Positions 8,693 through 14,342 of a DNA stretch of 23,980 nucleotides are shown piece by piece; within the stretch, counting starts at the first letter, position 1, and each line of letters begins with the position of its first letter. The stretch comes from Bacteroidota bacterium (lineage in GTDB: Bacteria > Bacteroidota > Bacteroidia > Chitinophagales > Chitinophagaceae), in NCBI GenBank assembly GCA_023418315.1, contig JAEZZY010000085.1:1-23980 (forward strand), in the 5' to 3' direction. Both the position numbers and the translations under genes were made by a program. The notes beneath the pieces are model-generated. The model did no database searches and was not told the origin of the DNA. It saw only the letters and a program-made list of their open reading frames with translations.

Positions 8693-9768
8693 CAATCGAA
8701 ATAAAAATGTCCCGGTCCTACTCCGGTTTTAAACGATTTGAGTAATGTGCCATCTGGCTCGTAAATGAGCACCTCGCCTTTCTGAACAAAACCTTTCGGA
8801 TCGCCTATGAAAAGATTTCCCGTGTTAGGATGAATATCCAAAGCCCAGAAATACTGAAACGCTTGTGCGGGGAGGAAGGGTTGCTGCGGCAGCTCCGTAG
8901 CGGCTATATTCATTCGGTAAATCCCGTTATTCGCTGCACCACCGTCATAATTTACTGCGATAAAATACAGGCTGTCTTTGGCGGCATTCAGCACCGGCTT
9001 GATGACATCGGAGGTTGCTGGAAAAGAAAAACTTTTCAAAATAGCGCCCGTCGCAGGGTCCAGTCGTGTGAGAAAAGAAGGTTTGTCTTTATACACATTG
9101 CCGGAAAGCACCCACAATTTATTTTCCCGATCCATTACACAGCTATGTGGCGCCCTTCCCGAAACGGTTATTTCTTTTTCTATGGCATCTGTAGCGGTAT
9201 TGAGGTAAAATATTTTATCGGCTGCCGTATCCCATGCACATACGATGACGCGATCGTTCCAGAGCAGCATGCCTTCGGGATTTTCTGCGGGGAGGGTTAT
9301 ACTTCCGGTGCGCTTCAAGCTGTTCAAATCAAGGATATGCACTTCATTGCCAAATAAAGAAGAAACATAGGCTTTGGACGAAGATATCGGTAAAATATGG
9401 CGCGGCTTAGGAATGGAAATGCCGGTTACAAACTCATAATTTTCTTTGTTGATAACAATGATCTTATCGGAGTTGTTGATGCACAGAAAATAGTGATTGC
9501 CTATAAGCGTCATGCTTTGAAAGACATCGCCTAACTGCTGCCCGTTCACTGCCGAAAATACATCCTCATAAAAACTGTCTGTTTCCACGTTGTACATTCC
9601 CAGCGTGCTGTTGCCGTTTCCATAGCTTCCTTCGCACACTACAAATACGCTGTTCTTTCCCTTTTCAGGCGGGGGCAGCGGAGGGCTGGCTTCTTTCTTT
9701 TTACAAGAAAAAATCAATAAAAAAACTACGATACCGATGCTTAGTACTTGACTATTTTTTCCGACCAT
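8692..9768 (-). CDS. btuG: BtuG-like beta-propeller surface lipoprotein
   Basis: A 358-residue lipoprotein. The N-terminal hydrophobic stretch ends in a lipobox (LIFSC, Cys at about 22) followed by KKKEASPPLPPP, a proline-rich tether. The remainder is built of repeated blades of about 40-45 residues, with YncE/DUF5074-like strands such as KIIVINKENYEFVTGISI, EVHILDLNSLKRTGSITL and KIFYLNTATDAIEKEI. In Bacteroides, BtuG is a seven-bladed propeller lipoprotein that binds B12 with very high affinity and caps BtuB. The fold, the lipidation and the position directly before the BtuB-like receptor all fit that role. The start overlaps the preceding gene by 28 nt and the end overlaps btuB by one base. 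Assignment is by fold pattern and context, not by identified ligand residues. Confidence 0.82.
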   Translation of the reverse strand: MVGKNSQVLSIGIVVFLLIFSCKKKEASPPLPPPEKGKNSVFVVCEGSYGNGNSTLGMYNVETDSFYEDVFSAVNGQQLGDVFQSMTLIGNHYFLCINNSDKIIVINKENYEFVTGISIPKPRHILPISSSKAYVSSLFGNEVHILDLNSLKRTGSITLPAENPEGMLLWNDRVIVCAWDTAADKIFYLNTATDAIEKEITVSGRAPHSCVMDRENKLWVLSGNVYKDKPSFLTRLDPATGAILKSFSFPATSDVIKPVLNAAKDSLYFIAVNYDGGAANNGIYRMNIAATELPQQPFLPAQAFQYFWALDIHPNTGNLFIGDPKGFVQKGEVLIYEPDGTLLKSFKTGVGPGHFYFD

Positions 9769-10745
9769 TTGTTGCCGTTTTCATCGTTGAAGTTGAAAAA
9801 ATAAATGCCGCTTTGAAATTCCTCTAACGATATTTCCGTGCGCTGATGACAGGTTCGTTTTATCATTATTTTCCCGCTAATATCTGTTACGATAAGTTGC
9901 AGATTTTTTTCTGAATGAATATAAAGGCGATCTGTTGTAGGGTTGGGTGCAAGGCGCACAAGGTGTTTATAGGGGTGGGCGGTGTAGGATGCGTTTTGTT
10001 GATGAAGCACCCCTACGGCATCCAGGTCGAAGCCCGAAGTAGGAAACGGCGTAGGGTAGGGATCGTTGATCACGCGGTCGTCCTTGTCTTTAGAAGCATG
10101 TGCATTTATAGAGCCTACCACATCCACAAGACGTATGTGCGTAATGTGGTTTACATCCAATCCGGCAAGTCCGTTCAGCGCTTCCAGATCAAAGGGCGTA
10201 CCCCATTTGCTGATGTATTTTCCGGCGAGATGATGCAGTTGCCGTGCCAGGAGATAATCGCCGGTGCCCGGCGCTCCCGTTCCGGAAATCTGTTGCGTAT
10301 CCTGTGTGAGTGATACGGGCGGGAAGCGAAAAAAATTCATTCCGTCGGAGCTTACTTCCACAAAAGCCAGTTCTAAAAATGCTTCTTCGCTATCCGCCGT
10401 ATTTAAAAAACCATTTTCAAAAACGACAAAATCGGCGCCGGCTCCGTTCATGACGGGTTGGGCAAAACTGAGCGTAGCCACGCCGCTGTCGCCGAGGCTC
10501 ACCACCATATTATCCGCTGCACCTATGGCAAGGCTGCTATCTCCGGAATAAGCATATCCCAGGGAAGGCTGCGCTATGTCCATCCATCCGCGCTGAAGCG
10601 TGCATCCCGTAGCCCATGCGATGATTTGCGGGCTGTTGTGGGCAATGGCATCACTGCCTGTAATGCCTGCCTGTGGCGCGTATTGACCGCGGGCAGTAGG
10701 TAATTGGCAGTAGGCAGTCAGCAATAGAAGAAGTAGTTTTTTCAT
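9741..10745 (-). CDS. T9SS-sorted surface protein of the B12 operon
   Basis: A 334-residue exported protein. The signal peptide (MKKLLLLLLTAYCQLPTARG) is followed by a beta-rich domain of about 220 residues. That domain has SLGDSGVATLSFAQPVMNG, GADFVVFENGF, LAFVEVSSDGMNFFRFPP and TSGFDLDAVGVLHQ, a pattern of cell-surface proteins found near cobalamin receptor genes in Bacteroidota. The C-terminal 80 or so residues (APNPTTDRLYIHSE through GIYFFNF to KIVKY) form a T9SS type A sorting domain, so it should be secreted through the outer membrane and attached to the surface. It lies 51 nt after the DUF4465 gene and overlaps the BtuG-like gene by 28 nt. Part of the signal peptide is encoded by period-7 repeat DNA (10691-10725). 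Its ligand is unknown; cobamide binding is suggested only by the operon. Confidence 0.85.
   Translation of the reverse strand: MKKLLLLLLTAYCQLPTARGQYAPQAGITGSDAIAHNSPQIIAWATGCTLQRGWMDIAQPSLGYAYSGDSSLAIGAADNMVVSLGDSGVATLSFAQPVMNGAGADFVVFENGFLNTADSEEAFLELAFVEVSSDGMNFFRFPPVSLTQDTQQISGTGAPGTGDYLLARQLHHLAGKYISKWGTPFDLEALNGLAGLDVNHITHIRLVDVVGSINAHASKDKDDRVINDPYPTPFPTSGFDLDAVGVLHQQNASYTAHPYKHLVRLAPNPTTDRLYIHSEKNLQLIVTDISGKIMIKRTCHQRTEISLEEFQSGIYFFNFNDENGNKWSEKIVKY
10691..10725. repeat. Period-7 tandem repeat encoding part of a signal peptide
   Basis: The plus strand reads GGGCAGT, AGGTAAT, TGGCAGT, AGGCAGT, CAGCAAT in register. On the coding strand these are ACTGCC-type heptamers that translate as part of LLTAYCQLPTAR. 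The first four units match well and the fifth is degenerate. Confidence 0.75.
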
Positions 10746-10796
10746 GTCCCTATTTTAGTTGTTCCATAGAATACGGAAGTAATGCACTTCAAAGAA

Positions 10797-11810
10797 TTAT
10801 TGCTTGATAAAACGTTGTGTAGCGGTTTGTTTTCCGTTGCTGAGTTGTAGTAGATACATACCCGCAGGCAAATGAGCCGTAGGGATGGTGCTGTGTTTAC
10901 CGGACAGAGAATAAGTGGCTACCATCTTGCCCGACATATTGCTGATTACAACGGAGGTAACGGCAGGGTCTGTGGTTTCTATATGCAATTCATGGAGGGC
11001 GGGGTTAGGATAGATCTTAGCTGCTATTTTATGGTTTACTTCCTGAACGGCATCGGGAACCAATCTTGAGGTAAAATCATCCATACAAAAATATGCGGGC
11101 GTATTCATTCCAAACTGACCATTATCCGAAGAGCTTAATGTGAACACTATACTATCGCTGTTTTGGCTGAATTTTGACAGATCCACCCAAGTCCAGTCGC
11201 GCACTATATAATCACTGTCGTCATCATTAAAACGAAAATCAGCAAGATAAAATTCGACTGTATCCATTTTATTACCTTGCCAATAGTTTGTAATAACCAG
11301 TTTAAACCAGTCGGGATAATTTCCCTGCGGCAGCCCCGAGTTGGTTCCGGTTGTGTCTCCGAATTTTTTGGCGAATGCGTCGCCGTCTCTCATGCTGTTG
11401 TAAGCGTAGGTAGTGTTCGTGATGTAAAAACCTTCATAGGTTTTAAAGTGGGGTTGCAAGGATAGAAGATAGTTGGTGGTGCCATAGGCAATGGCGTAAT
11501 TGCTCGAATTGTAACCGGAGCCTGCTTTAGCGGAATATTGATTTCCAAAGCCGCTTGTGATGCTATCCGTCATATTGGAATACACAAAACCGCTCGACCA
11601 GAATTCATAGCCGAAGGAAGTATCATATACACAGGGAAAATGAATCATTCCGTCATCAAAGCCTACATCATTTCCGTAGGAACTGTAATTGACATAAAAA
11701 GTATCTGCCTTAGGCAAACTGAGTGTGTCGAAACCGGCAACCATAGAAGTCTGAGCCGATGCAGCATTCATTCCGAAAAGGAGGGCTGTGGAAAGTAAAA
11801 TTTTACGCAT
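10797..11810 (-). CDS. DUF4465 domain protein with T9SS type A sorting domain
   Basis: A 337-residue exported protein. The signal peptide MRKILLSTALLFGMNAASAQ is followed by a DUF4465 domain (about 25-255). Family features visible are the WSSGFVYSNMTDS block, NQYSAKAGSGYNSSNYAIAYG, the FYITNTTYAYNSM strand, a DWTWVDLSKF block and the closing YFCMDDF. The last 75 residues (IYPNPALHELHIE through PAGMYLLQLSNGKQTATQRFIKQ) are a T9SS type A sorting domain. As first gene behind the cobalamin riboswitch it is probably a surface-attached accessory cobamide-binding protein. DUF4465 genes are common in Bacteroidota B12 loci, but binding is not shown by the sequence. The start is set by the signal peptide and leaves a leader of about 125 nt after the aptamer. 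Confidence 0.88.
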   Translation of the reverse strand: MRKILLSTALLFGMNAASAQTSMVAGFDTLSLPKADTFYVNYSSYGNDVGFDDGMIHFPCVYDTSFGYEFWSSGFVYSNMTDSITSGFGNQYSAKAGSGYNSSNYAIAYGTTNYLLSLQPHFKTYEGFYITNTTYAYNSMRDGDAFAKKFGDTTGTNSGLPQGNYPDWFKLVITNYWQGNKMDTVEFYLADFRFNDDDSDYIVRDWTWVDLSKFSQNSDSIVFTLSSSDNGQFGMNTPAYFCMDDFTSRLVPDAVQEVNHKIAAKIYPNPALHELHIETTDPAVTSVVISNMSGKMVATYSLSGKHSTIPTAHLPAGMYLLQLSNGKQTATQRFIKQ

Positions 11811-11939
11811 GATATAGTTGTTTTTAAAAATGAACTATGTTATTGCGCTACGAGAAACCGAGATAGAAAACAGTAAGAAATACGAATCAGGCTGTCATCT
11901 GTCCGTGCTTTTGATCCCGAAAGCAGCGATGTTTGTTTA

Positions 11940-12112
11940 TTCGCCCAGGCAGGTCTTCTGACTCGCTTCGTCTTTTTGCGCCTTCCCGTTTTTTAAAACA
12001 GTGGCAATGATGGCAAAAGAAACGTATGAAGCTCACAGCATCGGGTAATGTTCAGGATTTGCACCTGATTCCCTTTTCATCCAAAGAATATATTTGGAAA
12101 CCTTTGCGGCTG
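11940..12112 (-). ncRNA. Cobalamin riboswitch upstream of the B12 operon
   Basis: Reading the minus strand from 12112 to 11940, the hallmark elements appear in order. They are GCAAAGGTTTCC (12107-12096), a peripheral stem CCAAA...TTTGG (12081-12097), GAATCAGGTGCAAATCCTGAAC (12071-12050), GCCACTG (12005-11999), CGGGAAGGCGC (11988-11978), and the B12 box GAGTCAGAAGACCTGCC (11964-11948). These match the class I cobalamin aptamer. The operon start is 11810. A short hairpin TGCTTT...AAAGCA (plus-strand 11906-11925) lies in the leader, but no uridine tract follows it. Control at translation initiation therefore looks more likely than transcription termination. High cobalamin would be expected to switch the operon off. 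Confidence 0.93.
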
Positions 12113-12120
12113 CAAATGTA
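12113..12120 (-). promoter_or_regulatory. Putative promoter of the B12 operon, -7 element TACATTTG
   Basis: The minus strand reads TACATTTG at 12120-12113, a perfect TAnnTTTG -7 element. Transcription would begin about 12106, just at the first stem of the cobalamin aptamer, which is where the leader should start. No good -33 TTTG was seen. Confidence 0.55.
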
Positions 12121-12211
12121 GGGAAAAGGAATACATTTTCGGCAGGATTTTTTTGGGGGAAATACGACCATTTTCCTATTCCTGAAAAAAGCTTTCCTGT
12201 TTTTGAAAATG

Positions 12212-12249
12212 ACAAATTGATGACAGAATTATTTTTGTCATCAAATTGT
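12212..12249. promoter_or_regulatory. 14-bp inverted repeat over the heme monooxygenase promoter
   Basis: ACAAATTGATGACA (12212-12225) and TGTCATCAAATTGT (12236-12249) pair in 13 of 14 positions across a 10-nt spacer. The repeat overlaps the -7 element and ends 5 nt before the ATG at 12255. This fits a repressor operator, or a leader hairpin if transcription starts further upstream. Confidence 0.55.
12230..12237 (+). promoter_or_regulatory. Putative promoter -7 element TATTTTTG for the heme monooxygenase gene
   Basis: TATTTTTG at 12230-12237 matches TAnnTTTG exactly. A TTTG at 12202-12205 is a possible -33 element, though its 24-nt distance is longer than usual. Initiation would leave a leader of only about 10 nt before the ATG at 12255. 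Confidence 0.5.
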
Positions 12250-12254
12250 AAAAA

Positions 12255-12587
12255 ATGACGGATAAGAAATTCGTAGCGGTAAACTACATCAACTGCACGC
12301 CGGAATATACGGAGCGTTTTGAAGAGTTGTTCGGCTCGCGCGCCAAAGCCATAGACACCATGCCCGGCTTTGTGAATATGCATGTATTGAAACCTATTAA
12401 GGAAGGGGATGCCTATCTGATTGTCAGCTATTGGGATTCTGAAGATGCGTTTAAAGGCTGGACTAAATCCCCCGAATTTCTGGAAGGACATAAAAGAGGT
12501 TTTGCAGACATAGCACAGGCAAAAGCCGAAGGGAAAGCCGCACCGATGACCAGCGATTTTAAAACCTACGAAATTATAGCGAACTAA
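12255..12587 (+). CDS. IsdG/HmoA-type heme monooxygenase, ABM fold
   Basis: A 110-residue dimeric ferredoxin-like (antibiotic biosynthesis monooxygenase, ABM) protein, cytoplasmic, with no signal peptide. IsdG-type heme-degrading monooxygenases use an Asn/Trp/His triad at about 7, 67 and 77. Here N10, W69 and H79 occur with the same spacing (VAVN, GWTKSPEF, EGHKRG), together with the family's YWDSEDAFKGW block. Substrate heme and release of iron are therefore a reasonable prediction. It is the first gene of a plus-strand cluster with a small membrane protein, whose start codon overlaps its stop (TAATG), and a reductase that could supply electrons. An inverted repeat covers its promoter. A longer minus-strand frame covering this gene is a shadow that crosses the riboswitch. 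Confidence 0.82.
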   Translation: MTDKKFVAVNYINCTPEYTERFEELFGSRAKAIDTMPGFVNMHVLKPIKEGDAYLIVSYWDSEDAFKGWTKSPEFLEGHKRGFADIAQAKAEGKAAPMTSDFKTYEIIAN

Positions 12588-12718
12588 TGAAAGCAATGAG
12601 CATGAACAAGAATAGCAAAATCGTACTCTGGATAAAAAGAGTAGGCTTCTGGGGCTTTTTGTTTTTCCTCGGAAAGGGGCTTGTATGGCTTGCTGTCGGT
12701 TATTTCTTAGTGAAATAA
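12587..12718 (+). CDS. 43-residue single-pass membrane protein
   Basis: A short frame from ATG at 12587 to TAA at 12718, sharing one base with the stop of the heme monooxygenase (TAATG), which implies coupled translation. The N-terminal part is basic (MKAMSMNKNSKIVLWIKR) and is followed by one hydrophobic stretch of about 24 residues ending GYFLVK, so the protein should sit in the inner membrane with its N-terminus in the cytoplasm. The internal ATG codons at residues 4 and 6 are alternative starts. A second, diverged copy of its last 11 codons (VWLALGYFIVK) lies at 13532-13567 just before the reductase gene. I do not recognise the family, and a role as partner of the neighbours is inference. 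Confidence 0.6.
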   Translation: MKAMSMNKNSKIVLWIKRVGFWGFLFFLGKGLVWLAVGYFLVK

Positions 12719-12733
12719 AAACAAGGTTCGTAA

Positions 12734-12817
12734 TCATTCAGGCAACGCCTAATACCGGACGGTATATAGTGGCGTTGCCTGAACTTGCTGTTTTCGATTT
12801 TAAGCCGGGACAGTTTG
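12734..12817 (+). pseudogene. Duplicated 5' fragment of the ferredoxin-reductase gene
   Basis: These 84 bases match 13663-13746 at 81 positions. They encode residues of the type ATPNTGRYIVALPEL, equivalent to about residues 13-40 of the intact reductase. There is no start codon in frame, and the match ends abruptly at 12817 where the unrelated minus-strand gene region begins. It is a non-functional remnant of a local duplication. Confidence 0.85.
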
Positions 12818-12827
12818 CCTTTGAAGA

Positions 12828-13439
12828 TTACAGATTCTTTTTCCTTTGAATTTTATACCCTAAGCCTACTTCCCAATATAGATTTTGCTTATTGTACTTA
12901 GCCCAAGGAATGGAATTGTACCGCAGGTTGGTATTGGCATAAACTCCCTTATAGACAGGTATGTTTATATTGACACCGGCTTGAATGCCTATTTGGTTTT
13001 CATTTTCATATTTTTCTGCGGGGTAAGGTTCATGATATTGATTTTGCTGCCGCCATCCGTCAAATATAGTAGCATGATATGCCCTGTACATTAGGCCTGC
13101 AAATGGGTTGATACTCACCATCTTATGCCGGAGAGCAGCATACTGAATGTCTATGCAAAAGACATCTTGTGTAATCAGATACTCGTCGCCGGGGAGAGAC
13201 TGATCAAAAGGTTTGTAAAAGGAAGTGTAATCTGCAAACCAAAACTCAGCTCCCCATCGCTCGCGTTCTATTTTATAGCTTAGGCTGACAGGAAGCGAAA
13301 AAAAAGTTTCAAACTTATCTTTTTCTTTGTTGAAGAAATCGGCATATAAGACTTTGCCAATCGTTACGTAGTGTTTTAGCTGTGCGTTCAGGTTTTGGTA
13401 ACTGAAAGACAGCAGAAGGAAGATGAGTAGCTTTTTCAT
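12828..13439 (-). CDS. Outer-membrane-type protein of unknown function
   Basis: A 203-residue protein with a signal peptide (MKKLLIFLLLSFSYQNLNAQ, cleavage probably after NAQ). The mature part alternates polar and aromatic residues in a way that suggests a small beta-barrel or beta-sandwich. Examples are FFSLPVSLSYKIERERWGAEFWF, IGIQAGVNINIPVYKGVYANTNLRYN and the final WEVGLGYKIQ strand. The pattern resembles outer-membrane barrels such as PF13568-like proteins, but no family can be named. It lies on the minus strand between two plus-strand genes of one cluster and is bracketed by duplicated fragments of them (12683-12817 and 13532-13746). That marks it as a probable insertion. No signal for its own promoter is convincing. 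Confidence 0.72.
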   Translation of the reverse strand: MKKLLIFLLLSFSYQNLNAQLKHYVTIGKVLYADFFNKEKDKFETFFSLPVSLSYKIERERWGAEFWFADYTSFYKPFDQSLPGDEYLITQDVFCIDIQYAALRHKMVSINPFAGLMYRAYHATIFDGWRQQNQYHEPYPAEKYENENQIGIQAGVNINIPVYKGVYANTNLRYNSIPWAKYNKQNLYWEVGLGYKIQRKKNL

Positions 13440-13531
13440 GGATTTTAAGTTTATACGTTAAATTATTGTTTGATAAATGAAGCATACCCTATGGCTAAAA
13501 AGGCAAATTAACAATTTATTATCTATTATTA

Positions 13532-13567
13532 GTATGGCTTGCGCTCGGCTATTTCATTGTAAAATAA
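13532..13567 (+). pseudogene. Remnant copy of the C-terminus of the small membrane protein
   Basis: The 36 bases align with 12683-12718 at about 80% identity and encode VWLALGYFIVK followed by a stop, against VWLAVGYFLVK in the intact gene. A stop codon lies upstream in the same frame, so this is a fragment. It sits 58 nt before the reductase start, where the intact small gene would be expected in an unbroken operon. Confidence 0.7.
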
Positions 13568-13625
13568 CGAAGGATTTATTCCCTCGTTTTTAGTAGATAA
13601 AAACAAAAATAGGTATCTTGAAGCC

Positions 13626-14342
13626 ATGATTCCCGCATGGCAAAAAGGTATCGTAACACGCATCATTCAGGCAACGCCTAATACCAGACGGTATATAGTG
13701 GCGTTGCCTGAACTTTCTGTTTTCGATTTTAAACCGGGACAGTTTGTAACCCTTGACCTGCCTATACACGAGCAAAAAAACAAACGCTGGAGAAGTTACA
13801 GCATTGCCTCTATGCCGGATGGCACCAACCTTATTGAGCTTTTGATTGTATATGTAGAAGGCGGCGCGGGGACAAATTATTTTTTTAAGGAAATAAAAGA
13901 AGGCAGTGAACTCAGGTTGCGCGGGCCGCAGGGAGTCTTCGTTTTACCGCCGGTTTTAGACAAAGATCTTTTTCTTATTTGCACCGGTACGGGTGTTGCG
14001 CCTTTCCGAAGCATGGTGCAGTTTATTCGCAAGCATCAGATTCCGCATCAAAATATTTACCTCATCTTTGGCACCCGCACCCAAGCTGATTTGCTTTATA
14101 GGGATGAGCTTTCAGAATTAGAAAAAGAATTACCCGGATTTCAGTTTATCCCCACGCTTTCCCGTGAAGAATGGGGAGGAAGAAAAGGCTATGTACACGC
14201 CGTGTATGAAGAGCTGTGCAGCGGCAAACAGCCTGCCACCTTCATGCTATGCGGATGGCGCAATATGATAGATGAAGCCAGACAACGGATTATGGAAATG
14301 GGCTACGATAAAAAAAATATTCATCTGGAGCTTTACGGATAG
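13626..14342 (+). CDS. Ferredoxin reductase-like FAD/NAD(P) oxidoreductase
   Basis: A 238-residue cytoplasmic flavoprotein of the ferredoxin-NADP+ reductase fold. The FAD domain has RSYS at about 56-59 (the RxYS flavin-binding motif), KPGQFV before it and GGAGTNYF after it. The NAD(P) domain begins with CTGTGVAPFRSM at about 119-130 and ends with MLCGW and a terminal LELYG. There is no [2Fe-2S] domain, so electrons must go to a separate acceptor. Being downstream of an IsdG-type heme monooxygenase, it could act as its NAD(P)H reductase, as IruO does for IsdG; this is inference. The first part of the gene is duplicated at 12734-12817. Its last 10 bases overlap the 3' end of the convergent antiporter gene. 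A TATCTTGA sequence lies 5 nt before the ATG, too close to be an ordinary promoter. Confidence 0.9.
   Translation: MIPAWQKGIVTRIIQATPNTRRYIVALPELSVFDFKPGQFVTLDLPIHEQKNKRWRSYSIASMPDGTNLIELLIVYVEGGAGTNYFFKEIKEGSELRLRGPQGVFVLPPVLDKDLFLICTGTGVAPFRSMVQFIRKHQIPHQNIYLIFGTRTQADLLYRDELSELEKELPGFQFIPTLSREEWGGRKGYVHAVYEELCSGKQPATFMLCGWRNMIDEARQRIMEMGYDKKNIHLELYG

Noticed and set aside
11906..11925. Hairpin TGCTTT...AAAGCA in the B12 leader as an intrinsic terminator
   Set aside because: Only six pairs and no run of uridines after it on the minus strand, so it is not convincing as the expression platform.
12217..12244. Crp/Fnr-type site from the TTGAT and ATCAA half sites before the heme monooxygenase gene
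   Set aside because: The half sites are 18 bases apart instead of four, so they fit the longer inverted repeat but not an Fnr box.
12033..12737. A 234-codon minus-strand open frame across the cobalamin riboswitch and the heme monooxygenase gene
   Set aside because: It runs antisense to a gene with a full catalytic triad and through conserved aptamer elements, and its protein has no recognisable domain. It is a shadow frame.
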